Source: Balneolaceae bacterium (GTDB lineage: Bacteria; Bacteroidota; Rhodothermia; Balneolales; Balneolaceae). Taken from it: DNA of 64,000 nt. A program made the position numbers and the translations under genes. Within the stretch, counting starts at the first letter, position 1, and each line of letters starts with the position of its first letter. The stretch covers positions 2,442,976 to 2,506,975 of the forward strand of contig CP051242.1 of the NCBI GenBank assembly GCA_017795005.1. Reading direction: 5' to 3'. The notes beneath the pieces are model-generated. The model saw only the letters and a program-made list of their open reading frames with translations, did not search any database and was not told the origin of the DNA. This document shows positions 51,728-61,258 of this stretch, piece by piece.

Positions 51728-52687
51728 ATGGCTACCGAACAACAACTTCCTGAAAACGATCTTGATCTTCTTCTTGCCCGAAGTCTTGGACAAGTATTGG
51801 AATCGAAGTCAGATTATTCGGCATTAAATAATCCGTTGATTGACCAGTTGGTGGAATTTAAAACAAGAGAACTTTCCAGCTATGAACAAACTGCTCCTGA
51901 TTCAGCTTCTATTTGGGAACACATTGAATCCCAAACCAAACCGAAAGCAAACATTCTCCCTTTTTATCAACGACCAATTGCCTATACCTGGGTTGCAGCG
52001 GCCGTGTTACTGATAGCAGCATTTATTGGAATTTACTGGATTACATTAGATCCTAATCCACAACTGGTTGCTCAATCTGATTCGACAATTCAAAAAGTTG
52101 TATTAGAGGATGGCACCGAAATCACTCTTCGCCCCTACTCTGAGCTTTATGAACTTGCTTCAAATGACACAGAACGAAATTACTCTATAAAAGGGGAAGC
52201 CTTTTTTGAAGTTACTTCCGATCCGAATCGCCCATTTAGTGTAGAAGCTGGTGATGGTTTGGTAACCGTACTTGGTACACGTTTCAATGTAAGTAGTTGG
52301 GGAAATGCCACTCAGGTATATCTTGAAGAAGGTAGTGTACGATTTGAAAATTCATACAATGAAGCTGTACTGCTTGAACCAGGACAGAAGTCAGAAATTG
52401 TTGATGGTATAATTACCAGCCCAGAAAGTACGTTAGCGGAAGAGTATACTGATTGGTTATTAAATACCATTGTATTTAACGGTAGTAATCCCGAAGATGT
52501 AGTTGCTGAAATTGGACAACACTTCAACATTTCAATCGATTTAAGCCAACTGGATGATACAAGTGCTCTTAATGGTACGCTTCAACTGGACTCTGTTTCC
52601 CAGACACTTGAAGATCTCGGACTTGTACTAGGTGGCACCTTCCGGTCAGTTTCTGCTAACGAATATATCTTCATTGCAATTGACTAA
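51728..52687 (+). CDS. FecR-type anti-sigma factor
   Basis: 319 residues: a cytoplasmic N-terminal part (1-80) that would bind the sigma factor, one membrane helix (about 87-106), a periplasmic FecR domain (about 115-215; VVLEDGTEITLRPYSEL, GEAFFEVTSDPNRPFSVEAG, LGTRFNV) and a C-terminal DUF4974-like domain (about 245-318). This is the usual Bacteroidota FecR layout. Its stop is 6 nt before the ATG of the TonB receptor, so the two are co-transcribed. The partner sigma factor is probably the gene at 48787. Confidence 0.93.
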   Translation: MATEQQLPENDLDLLLARSLGQVLESKSDYSALNNPLIDQLVEFKTRELSSYEQTAPDSASIWEHIESQTKPKANILPFYQRPIAYTWVAAAVLLIAAFIGIYWITLDPNPQLVAQSDSTIQKVVLEDGTEITLRPYSELYELASNDTERNYSIKGEAFFEVTSDPNRPFSVEAGDGLVTVLGTRFNVSSWGNATQVYLEEGSVRFENSYNEAVLLEPGQKSEIVDGIITSPESTLAEEYTDWLLNTIVFNGSNPEDVVAEIGQHFNISIDLSQLDDTSALNGTLQLDSVSQTLEDLGLVLGGTFRSVSANEYIFIAID

Positions 52688-52693
52688 GTGCAT

Positions 52694-55336
52694 ATGAACA
52701 AACCGATTCGCATACTCTGTGTATTGTTCGCGATTCTGTTTTCTGCTTTCGCAAATATCAATGCGCAAAGCTTCTCATATACTAACGAACCACTCCTATC
52801 GGTAATTTCTGATATTGAAACACAGACACCTTATCGTTTTCTTTATCGTGAATCCCTTATTTCGAATGTAAGAGTTACACTAACTGCTGATGAGGGTTCA
52901 GTAATGGAAGAGCTATCCGGACGCCTTAGAACTAAAAACATCGGGCTTAAAGTTGATGAAGAAAGGTATCAGGCATTAATCTATTCAGCAACTGAACAAC
53001 AGGATTCCAGGCAAATCCTGATTTCAGGGTTTGTTTTGGATGATAACACTGGAGAACGACTACCCTACTCTACCATCTCATGGCGGGATAATGGAGAATT
53101 ATTCGGAGTTTCAAGTAATCCCTCTGGAACATTCACGATCACCACTACTTCAGAGTCACAAGAACTTTCATTTCTTGTTTCTTTTGTGGGATATAAACCT
53201 CAACGATTTAGTCTGAGTTTTGAAGATCAACAAATCTGGAAAGGTGTTTCCATCCGACTAGAACCTGAACCATACAGCGGGAAGGAAATCCTTGTTAAAG
53301 GGGTCAACTTCTACAATGCTTCCGATACTGCATTTTCAGGGCTAATAAAAGTTGGAGCTTTTAGTCCGTTAGGAGAAAATAATGCTGTCCGATCGTTACA
53401 GATGCTCCCTTCCGTTTCTCTGAGCTCTGCAATCAACGATGGAATAAACATTCGTGGAAGTGCTTCTGATGGATTTCAGGTTCTTCTTGATGGTCAAACG
53501 GTATATCATCAAAGTCATTTGTTTGGATTACTGGATGCCATGAATCCGGATGTGTTAAAAACCAGCGGATTTTATTACGATGTAACGCCAGCACAATTTC
53601 AGGCTCCACTAGGAGGAACACTTTCCCTGATTACCAGAACGGGTTCATTAAATAGAATCCAAGGATCTGCAGGCTTTAGTAATACAGCTGCGAATGCTAC
53701 ACTCGAAGGTCCGATATTCAGAGGTTCATCCAGTTGGCTGATTTCAGGTAGAATCTCTTATTTAGACGAAATAAACTGGATGAATAATCAGGATTTGATT
53801 GAATACGGGCTGGATGTAAACAGACCTGCTGATATTATTCTTAACAGAGAACTTCCCAACTTTGTGGAAGAAATAGCTCTAAATCCCATCAATATTCAAA
53901 GCACGGATGCACGGTTTTACGATCTGCATGCGAAAACTCATTTTGAAACAAAGAATGGGAATCAGTTATCCATTAGTGGATATATAGGGTATGATAATGC
54001 TTCTCAGGAATATCTAAGAGATCAGACTGATCTGATTGAACCCTATGAAACCTCCAACAATTGGCAAACCAATACTATAGCTGCTAATTATAGTGCAGAG
54101 CTTAGCTCAAATACCTATTCTGTTACTAATATTGGTTTTAGTGATTACAGAAGCAGGTATTCAAAAGGAGATTTCGAATACCCGGTAAGGAGACAAAATA
54201 ATTCTGATAATGTACCTCCGGATTCCAGCATTCTTGCCCCTCTTATCCTGGAGAATACCTTACAGGATTTTTCTGCAAAACAAAGCTTCTTTTCCTCTTT
54301 TGAAGATTTTTCAATGGAGTATGGAATTAGTTACAGTGACTTTGATGTGGAATATATCCAGCAAAGTATTAACCGATCCTCTTTTCTCAGTAGAAGAACC
54401 AGCCAGTTAGTAGATGTTTTCCATCAGATTGATGTGGCTGCATTGGAAAATGTAAATCTGAATTTGGGTAACCGGATTCATTATTTTAGTAACGGAAGAT
54501 ACCTGAGATGGTCACCCCGGATTAAGACTGAATTTTATATTAATAAACCGGTTTCATTTGGAACTGGTTTCAGCAGAAACTATCAATTCTTAAACCAACT
54601 TCAGTTTTATAATATCAATAGTTCCGATTTCTGGATCTTAACAAACGAAGATCAGCCTCCATCTTCTGTTAATTATTACTCTGCCGAACTCAAAATCCGA
54701 TATTTTGAACGCACTTACTTTCAAGTGGAAGGATATATCAAAGATTACCAGAATCTCCGATTACATGAATTAAATACCAGTGGTGTTTCAACTTCATTCA
54801 GAGCTGATGATACTCCCTGGTTTTTTGAAAATGAAGGACTTGGTAAAGGTCTGGAGTTTTTAATGAAGAATAATCTGGGGCAGCTGGTCCTCAACTCTTC
54901 CTATACTCTATCCTCTATGCAGTTGAAGAATGAACAAATAAATAACGGGGAATATTTTTATGCGGAATGGGATCGAATGCATCAATTCTCTTTTGTTTCA
55001 GAAATAATGCTTTCGAAAAATTTTGATCTTTTTATTTCCTGGATGTATGGAAGTGGTGCTCCCAACCGACTTGATCTTCAAAGGCAGGAAGAAAGCCCCC
55101 GATTACCCGATTACTCCCGCATGGATGCAACTATCACATATTCGTCATTGATAAAATCCGGAAAGGTAAAAGCTTCATTCTCGATTTATAACATCCTAAA
55201 CCGTAATAATCCGTGGTATACTGAGATAAAGCAAATCAGAGTGGAAACCAGAAACCGCGATTTTCAAACTTCGGCCCGAACCAATGTATTTGATTTAGGT
55301 ATCCAGCCTTCTTTTAATATCGGATTCTATTTCTAA
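52694..55336 (+). CDS. TonB-dependent receptor with STN-like signalling domain
   Basis: 880 residues from ATG 52694 (two codons after a GTG). Signal peptide to about 25 (NINAQ), an STN/secretin-like domain (about 28-105) of the kind that talks to FecR, a carboxypeptidase-regulatory-like domain (about 108-190, ISGFVLDDNTGERLPYSTI), a plug (about 210-310, DGINIRGSASDGFQVLLDGQ) and a barrel with terminal Phe (FNIGFYF). The STN region makes it a transducer type receptor, closing the circuit with FecR and the ECF sigma factor. No SusD gene follows. Its stop overlaps the convergent cyclase gene by 4 nt. Substrate is unknown. Confidence 0.92.
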   Translation: MNKPIRILCVLFAILFSAFANINAQSFSYTNEPLLSVISDIETQTPYRFLYRESLISNVRVTLTADEGSVMEELSGRLRTKNIGLKVDEERYQALIYSATEQQDSRQILISGFVLDDNTGERLPYSTISWRDNGELFGVSSNPSGTFTITTTSESQELSFLVSFVGYKPQRFSLSFEDQQIWKGVSIRLEPEPYSGKEILVKGVNFYNASDTAFSGLIKVGAFSPLGENNAVRSLQMLPSVSLSSAINDGINIRGSASDGFQVLLDGQTVYHQSHLFGLLDAMNPDVLKTSGFYYDVTPAQFQAPLGGTLSLITRTGSLNRIQGSAGFSNTAANATLEGPIFRGSSSWLISGRISYLDEINWMNNQDLIEYGLDVNRPADIILNRELPNFVEEIALNPINIQSTDARFYDLHAKTHFETKNGNQLSISGYIGYDNASQEYLRDQTDLIEPYETSNNWQTNTIAANYSAELSSNTYSVTNIGFSDYRSRYSKGDFEYPVRRQNNSDNVPPDSSILAPLILENTLQDFSAKQSFFSSFEDFSMEYGISYSDFDVEYIQQSINRSSFLSRRTSQLVDVFHQIDVAALENVNLNLGNRIHYFSNGRYLRWSPRIKTEFYINKPVSFGTGFSRNYQFLNQLQFYNINSSDFWILTNEDQPPSSVNYYSAELKIRYFERTYFQVEGYIKDYQNLRLHELNTSGVSTSFRADDTPWFFENEGLGKGLEFLMKNNLGQLVLNSSYTLSSMQLKNEQINNGEYFYAEWDRMHQFSFVSEIMLSKNFDLFISWMYGSGAPNRLDLQRQEESPRLPDYSRMDATITYSSLIKSGKVKASFSIYNILNRNNPWYTEIKQIRVETRNRDFQTSARTNVFDLGIQPSFNIGFYF

Positions 55337-58300
55337 GACGGGTTTACTGCTTTTATTTCTTCACCCACGAAATACATATCCATCTCACCCTGACCTTCGA
55401 CGCTTACTTTTCCGCGGTATTCACAATCGAAATAATCCTGAACATAATCACAGGTAGTTGCTGAGATATTTACTTTCCCAATTTCTCCAACCTCTTCCAT
55501 TCTACTTGCGAGAATTACAGTAGATCCCCAAATATCATAAGTGAATTTCTTTTTACCAACGATCCCTGCAATAATACTACCGCTGTGAATACCAATTCTC
55601 ATTCTCCATTTCACGGCAGCATTTTCATTTCTATCATTGATGTACTTCTGCATCTCTTTGGCTGCTTTTACACAAATCTGAGCATGCATATCATTCTCTA
55701 TTGGAAGTCCTGAAACAGCCATATAAGCATCCCCAATAGTCTTAATTTTTTCAAGACCGTATTTTTCCATGATATTATCAAATGCTTCAAAAATCTCATT
55801 GATCTCAGTAACCAGCTTTTTAGCCGACATAGTGGCTGCTGTCGATGTAAAGTTCTCAAAGTCGGTAAATAACACACTTACTTCTTCATAACGTCGGGGA
55901 GCAGCTGACCCTTTTTCTTTGATTTCATCTGCAATTTCTTTGGGAAGCATGTTATAAAGTAGAGCGTCACTCTTTTCCTTCTCGTTCTCTAGTAATATCG
56001 TTCGTTCTTTTACAAGTGCTTCAAGCTCTTCATTATAACGTTCTACCTGTTCCTTTTTCTTCCTTTCCTTTGAAATTCTAAAGTTGATAAAGCCAATCAA
56101 TAATCCAGCTCCAAATATGGAATAAATACTATATGCCCACCAGGTCTTCCAAGGTGGAGGTAATATTTTTAATTTTATTGCAACACCCTCTTCATTCCAT
56201 ATTCCATCTTTATTTGAAGCCTTTACTCTGAAGGTATAATTATATCCTTCCGGTAAATTGGTATAAGATACAAATCGACGGTTTCCAACATCCTGCCATT
56301 CTTCGTCAAAGCCCTCCATTTTATACTGATATTGGTTTTGTTCAGGAGCGGCAAAGTGTAAAGCTGCAAATTCAAATGAAATCACCTCTTCACGCCAGGT
56401 AAGTACAATTTCATCGGTTTCAATAATGGATTTAGACAGCGGAGAATTAGTGGCAGAAATAATCACATCTTCATTAAAAATCTGGAAATCTGTAATTACA
56501 ACCGGTGGTATGTATGGGTTGTCCCGAATACTATCCGGCTTGAAAACTACCATCCCATTAATTCCGCCAAAATAAAGAGACCCATCCTGACCTCTGTGAT
56601 ATGCTCCGAATCGATATTCATTACTTGGTAAACCATCACCCCTGTCATATACACGAACTGAATTGATTTCGGGATCAAAATCAGCTATACCACTATTTGT
56701 ACTCAACCATAGATGGCCTCTGTAATCTTCTATAATTCCATAAATTACGTTGTTCGGTAATCCATCAGCGGTGGTGAATCTTGTGAATGACTGAGTCCGT
56801 TCATTAAACCTGTTCAACCCATTAATAGTACCAACCCAAAGTACCCCATCACTATCCTGAGTAATTACATTTACAAAGTTATCACTAAGAGTTGTTTCAT
56901 CACCGGGAGTGTTAGCAAAGCGCGTAAAATTACCTCTTGCACGATCGTACCTGTTTAGCCCATATCCATGTGTGCCAACCCAAAAGACTCCTCTTCTATC
57001 TTCATACATTGACCATATTTTATTATGGCTAATAGAATTGGGATCGCTCTCAATATTCTGAAATCTTCTGAATTCACCGGTCTCAGGGTTATAAGCATTT
57101 AGTCCATTATTTAGTGTTCCAATCCAAATAAGTCCCCGACTATCTTCAAGTAACGTGGTTACAATATTTCCACTTATTGTTGATTCATCAAGAGGATCGT
57201 TTTTAAAGTGAGAAAAGTTTCCTGTTTCAGCATTAAATTTATTTAGTCCATCTATGGTACCGATCCAAATAGTGCCTCTGCTATCTTTAATAATAGCATT
57301 CACAAAATCGTTTGATAGTGAACCTTCATCTTCCGAGTTACTTCTGAACTTTTCAAATGTATTAGTTTGCGGATTTAACTTGTTAACCCCTCCGCCTTGA
57401 GTTCCAATCCATACATGACCTTCATTGTCTTCTACAATTGCCCAAATGTTATTATTGGTAAGACTATTAGAATTAGCAGGGTCATTTTGATAAACCGTAA
57501 AACTTTCTGATGAAGAACGAATAAATTTATTTAAGGCTCCATTTCTGGTACCAACCCAAAAGACCCCTGAGCGATCTTCATACAATGCCGAAATCGAGTT
57601 ATTACTCAAATTGATTGGATAATTAAGATCTATAAAACTGGTAAACAACCCCGTTTCTCTATCAAGGATATTCAACCCATTTAACGTACCAACCCAAAAA
57701 GTGCCCCGGGAATCTTCATAAAGTGATAACACCCAATTATTGCTTAAACTAGAAGATGATGAATTGACTGATGTAAAACTTGTAAAGGACTGCGCTTCAG
57801 TATTATACCTTAACAAACCTCCGGATTGTGTACCTACCCAAAGTACTTTTTGTTTGTCCTCATATAAAGTAACAATCCAGTTATCTGAAATCCTTGAGCT
57901 TCTGTCTCCTCCTCTCTGAAAATGTTTGATATCTCCACTTAACCGGTCGAATCTAAACAAACCTTGTTGTTCAGTACCAATCCAGATAAAGTCATTGCTA
58001 TCTTTGAATAAGGTTGTAATTCGTGCCTCTCTCAGAGCAGTATTTTCATCCATTTGAGAATAAACACTGAACTCATTGTTTTCGGGATTTAAAATATTCA
58101 ACCCACTTTGCGTCCCAACAAGGATCACACCTGCTTCATCTTCAAAAAGGGCGTTGATGTAATTATGACTAATTGATTTCTCGTCTTCATCATCATGAGT
58201 AAATCGCATAAACCGATCCTTTTCACGATCAAGTTTGTTTAGCCCTCCTCCTTTCGTACCAACCCAGATTGCTCCTTTTCTATCCTCAATAATACTCGAA

Positions 58301-58560
58301 ATTTGATTACTGGAAATTGAGAATATATCGTAAGGGTCATTTCGGTAAACCTTAAATTCATAACCATCATACCTGTTTAACCCATCTTCAGTAGCAAACC
58401 ATAAAAAGCCTCTGCTATCCTGAAGAATTGCATTAACGGTACTTTGAGACAGACCGTCCTGAGTTGTAATTTGTTCAAACCGAATGGACATTTCTTGTCC
58501 ATTAACACCTTGAACCCCGATAAAAATTAAGAAAAGCGCTAACCTAAAAGCTTTTACCAT
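55333..58560 (-). CDS. Two-propeller sensor fused to class III adenylate cyclase
   Basis: 1075 residues. A signal peptide (to about 21) is followed by 14 Reg_prop blades (WxGTxxGGL type, about 25-690), consistent with two seven-bladed propellers; then a Y_Y_Y domain (about 715-800), a membrane helix (about 812-832), a coiled segment (833-880) and a cyclase catalytic domain (about 890-1070). Metal-binding Asp residues are in VLFTDFENF and IKTIGDAYM; the Lys of EKIKTIGD, the Asp of YDIWGS and the Arg of ILASRMEE are the ATP-type specificity and transition-state residues, so adenylate rather than guanylate cyclase is likely. Usually such propeller sensors are fused to a histidine kinase or DNA-binding domain; here the output is cAMP. 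It faces the uronate genes. Confidence 0.92.
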   Translation of the reverse strand: MVKAFRLALFLIFIGVQGVNGQEMSIRFEQITTQDGLSQSTVNAILQDSRGFLWFATEDGLNRYDGYEFKVYRNDPYDIFSISSNQISSIIEDRKGAIWVGTKGGGLNKLDREKDRFMRFTHDDEDEKSISHNYINALFEDEAGVILVGTQSGLNILNPENNEFSVYSQMDENTALREARITTLFKDSNDFIWIGTEQQGLFRFDRLSGDIKHFQRGGDRSSRISDNWIVTLYEDKQKVLWVGTQSGGLLRYNTEAQSFTSFTSVNSSSSSLSNNWVLSLYEDSRGTFWVGTLNGLNILDRETGLFTSFIDLNYPINLSNNSISALYEDRSGVFWVGTRNGALNKFIRSSSESFTVYQNDPANSNSLTNNNIWAIVEDNEGHVWIGTQGGGVNKLNPQTNTFEKFRSNSEDEGSLSNDFVNAIIKDSRGTIWIGTIDGLNKFNAETGNFSHFKNDPLDESTISGNIVTTLLEDSRGLIWIGTLNNGLNAYNPETGEFRRFQNIESDPNSISHNKIWSMYEDRRGVFWVGTHGYGLNRYDRARGNFTRFANTPGDETTLSDNFVNVITQDSDGVLWVGTINGLNRFNERTQSFTRFTTADGLPNNVIYGIIEDYRGHLWLSTNSGIADFDPEINSVRVYDRGDGLPSNEYRFGAYHRGQDGSLYFGGINGMVVFKPDSIRDNPYIPPVVITDFQIFNEDVIISATNSPLSKSIIETDEIVLTWREEVISFEFAALHFAAPEQNQYQYKMEGFDEEWQDVGNRRFVSYTNLPEGYNYTFRVKASNKDGIWNEEGVAIKLKILPPPWKTWWAYSIYSIFGAGLLIGFINFRISKERKKKEQVERYNEELEALVKERTILLENEKEKSDALLYNMLPKEIADEIKEKGSAAPRRYEEVSVLFTDFENFTSTAATMSAKKLVTEINEIFEAFDNIMEKYGLEKIKTIGDAYMAVSGLPIENDMHAQICVKAAKEMQKYINDRNENAAVKWRMRIGIHSGSIIAGIVGKKKFTYDIWGSTVILASRMEEVGEIGKVNISATTCDYVQDYFDCEYRGKVSVEGQGEMDMYFVGEEIKAVNPS

Positions 58561-58667
58561 ACAAACTACTAGTACTCGTTTAAAGTCATTTCATTGTAAC
58601 AAAGACTTTTGAAAAAGGGTAGTTAAATTATCTTATAAATTGAGATGGTTTAATAAATTAGTAGAAA

Positions 58668-60080
58668 TCATACATCAAACCCAAAATAAGTATTGGAATT
58701 TGAAAAACAGATCCTTTCGATGTATGAATTTAATAAGTCAATGTTATCAGGAAGAAGTCCTTGCTCAACCTCATTACCTAACAAGTTGCATAAAATTCTA
58801 CGGAAATAATCATGTCTTGGGTATGAAAGAAAACTTCTGGAATCGGTAGTCATCCCAATGAACTCATATAAAATTCCCATATTAGAAAGAGATTCGATCT
58901 GTCGCTCTATTCCATCTTTCTGATCAAGAAACCACCATGAAGGACCATGTTGTATTTTTCCCGGGATTGAACCATCCTGAAAATTCCCAATCATTGTAGA
59001 AAACAATTCATTATCACTTGGGTTACTATTATAAAGAATTGTTTTTGGTAGATTATTACCCGAATCTAACCTATTTAGCAACTTGGATAATGATTGAGCT
59101 ATTGGAGCATCTCCAATAGAATCAAAACCAGCATCCTTCCCCACTTTCTTCATCATCCGGGAATTATTATTGCGAACCGGACCAATATGAAGCTGCATTA
59201 CCCAACCTTTCTCTGCATCCATAATTCCGCAGTAATAAAGAAATGCAGATTTAAACACCTCTACATCACCTTCGTCAAGGATTTGCTTCTTCATAATCTT
59301 ATCAAAAATTCCCGAAACTTTACTTTCAGAAAATGAAGCTGCATGAGGGCGTTCAATCCCATGATCTGAAGCCCTGCACCCTAACTCATCAAAAAAATCA
59401 TGCCTGCTTTTTAGTGCATCCAGAAAGTGCTGAAAAGTAGTAATTTCAGTATCACTCACCTTTTCCAGGTTGCTAACCCATTCCCTGAATGTTTCCTTAT
59501 TCTCGACTGCCATCCCATTATCAGGTCGGAAAGTAGGAACTACCTTAAATTCCTTTTCTTCATTTTTCAGCTGCAGATGATATTCAAGTGAATCCGTTGG
59601 GTCATCTGTAGTACCAACTACTTTTACTTTATTCTTTTTTAAAAGTGATTGAGTTGAAAATTCCGGTTTCCGAAGCAAATCATTACACTCTTCCCATACA
59701 GACTCCGCAGTTTCCTCACTTAGTAACCGGTTTGTAATCCCAAACGGATTTTTAAGCTCCATATGGGTCCAGTGGTAAAGTGGATTTCTAAGTGTTTTTG
59801 GAACTGTTCTTGCCCAGGCCAAAAACTTTTCTTTATCTGATGCTGCTCCTGTTATTAATAACTCATCTTCTCCACATGCACGCATTGCCCTCCATTTGTA
59901 ATGATCTCCATCAAGCCATATATGCGTTAAGTTTCTGAAATTGATATCACCAGCAATTTCTTTTGGTGATAAATGGCAATGAAAGTCTATAATTGGCAAA
60001 TCTTTTGCACAATTATGATATAAATTTTGTGCAGTTTTATTGAGTAGTAAAAAATCGTCGTTTATATACGCTTTGCTCAT
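58668..60080 (-). CDS. uxaC: Glucuronate isomerase
   Basis: Interconverts D-glucuronate and D-fructuronate (and galacturonate with tagaturonate). 470 residues, the usual length. The amidohydrolase-type metal motif IDFHCHLSP has His34 and His36 near the N-terminus; further hallmarks are DDPTDSLEYH near 193, TFRPDNGM near 214, QLHIGPVRN near 300 and TDSRSFLSYPRHDYFR near 437. It is divergent from kdgK by a 140-bp shared promoter region, consistent with joint control of the uronate pathway. Confidence 0.95.
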   Translation of the reverse strand: MSKAYINDDFLLLNKTAQNLYHNCAKDLPIIDFHCHLSPKEIAGDINFRNLTHIWLDGDHYKWRAMRACGEDELLITGAASDKEKFLAWARTVPKTLRNPLYHWTHMELKNPFGITNRLLSEETAESVWEECNDLLRKPEFSTQSLLKKNKVKVVGTTDDPTDSLEYHLQLKNEEKEFKVVPTFRPDNGMAVENKETFREWVSNLEKVSDTEITTFQHFLDALKSRHDFFDELGCRASDHGIERPHAASFSESKVSGIFDKIMKKQILDEGDVEVFKSAFLYYCGIMDAEKGWVMQLHIGPVRNNNSRMMKKVGKDAGFDSIGDAPIAQSLSKLLNRLDSGNNLPKTILYNSNPSDNELFSTMIGNFQDGSIPGKIQHGPSWWFLDQKDGIERQIESLSNMGILYEFIGMTTDSRSFLSYPRHDYFRRILCNLLGNEVEQGLLPDNIDLLNSYIERICFSNSNTYFGFDV

Positions 60081-60220
60081 TTATGAATCTATTTCCTTTA
60101 ATTGGAAAGTATATTAATTATCTTTTGTGTTTAAAAATCGAGTCTGAAATTTTCAAAAAGTAATGATATACTTGAAGTGAACAAATTTTACTCACTAACC
60201 AACATTTTTTTGCTCAATTA
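60081..60220. promoter_or_regulatory. Divergent promoter region of the uronate genes
   Basis: 140 bp, very AT-rich, separating uxaC and kdgK. It should hold both promoters and any operator for a uronate-responsive regulator. The only inverted repeat I see is the short TTTCC/GGAAA pair near 60090-60108. No regulator gene is inside the window. Confidence 0.4.
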
Positions 60221-61258
60221 ATGAAAAAAGTAGTCACATTCGGCGAAATCATGCTTCGCTTGTCCCCTCCCGGTTTTCAAAGATTTTCACAAGCTAATTC
60301 GTTTGATGTAATCTATGGCGGTGGTGAGTCGAACGTAGCTGTATCGCTTGCTAACTATGGAATTCCAACAGAGTTTGTAACCCGACTTCCTGATAACGAT
60401 ATCGGAGATTGCGCGTTAATGGAAATGAGAAAAAGAAATGTTGGAACTAGTCATATACTAAGGGGCGGAGAACGACTTGGAATTTACTTTCTTGAGACCG
60501 GAGCCGTTAGCCGGGGAAGTAAAGTGGTGTATGACCGGTCTCACTCTTCCATTTCAACCATTGAAAAAGGAACAATTGATTGGGAAAAGGTATTCGCTGA
60601 TGCTGAATGGTTTCATTGGACAGGAATTACGCCTGCCCTTTCTCAAGGAGCGGCCGATGTATGTCTTGAAGCAATTAAAGCAGCGAATAAACTTGGTGTA
60701 ACTGTATCTACTGACTTAAACTATCGGGCGAAACTTTGGAAGTATGGAAAAAATCCGGATGAAGTAATGCCTGCGCTTGTTGAAGGTTGTGATGTTATTC
60801 TTGGGAATGAAGAAGATGCTGAGAAACATTTCCATATTCATCCAGATTCGGTCGATATAACTCATGGCGAAACTATGGACGCTCAGGCCTACCTTTCTGT
60901 TTGCAAAAAACTAAAAGAACGCTTCCCAAGAGCAAAAAGGATTATTACTACACTTCGTGGATCTATAAGTGCCTCTCATAATTCATGGGCTGGCGTTTTG
61001 TATAACGGAGAAGAATTCCTTGAATCCAGAACTTATCAAATTACCCATATTGTAGACCGTGTTGGCGGCGGAGATTCTTTCATGGGCGGCTTGATCTATG
61101 GCTTACTTACTTATAAAGATGATGATCAGAAAGCGCTCGATTTTGCAGTGGCCGCCTCATGTTTAAAACATACCATTATTGGTGATGCGAATTTAGTTAC
61201 TATTGAAGAAGTAGAAAAGCTAATGGGTGGTGACGCTTCTGGGAGAGTTGCACGATGA
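60221..61258 (+). CDS. kdgK: 2-dehydro-3-deoxygluconokinase (PfkB family)
   Basis: Phosphorylates 2-keto-3-deoxygluconate (KDG) to KDPG with ATP. 345 residues with the ribokinase fold: N-terminal signature TFGEIMLRLSPPG near 6-18, GGGESNVAVSLA near 35, and the C-terminal signature DRVGGGDSFMGG with the catalytic Asp near 285. Its stop overlaps the uxuA start by 4 nt (ATGA). Related PfkB kinases act on other sugars, but the setting beside uxuA and a KDPG aldolase makes KDG the natural substrate. Confidence 0.92.
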   Translation: MKKVVTFGEIMLRLSPPGFQRFSQANSFDVIYGGGESNVAVSLANYGIPTEFVTRLPDNDIGDCALMEMRKRNVGTSHILRGGERLGIYFLETGAVSRGSKVVYDRSHSSISTIEKGTIDWEKVFADAEWFHWTGITPALSQGAADVCLEAIKAANKLGVTVSTDLNYRAKLWKYGKNPDEVMPALVEGCDVILGNEEDAEKHFHIHPDSVDITHGETMDAQAYLSVCKKLKERFPRAKRIITTLRGSISASHNSWAGVLYNGEEFLESRTYQITHIVDRVGGGDSFMGGLIYGLLTYKDDDQKALDFAVAASCLKHTIIGDANLVTIEEVEKLMGGDASGRVAR

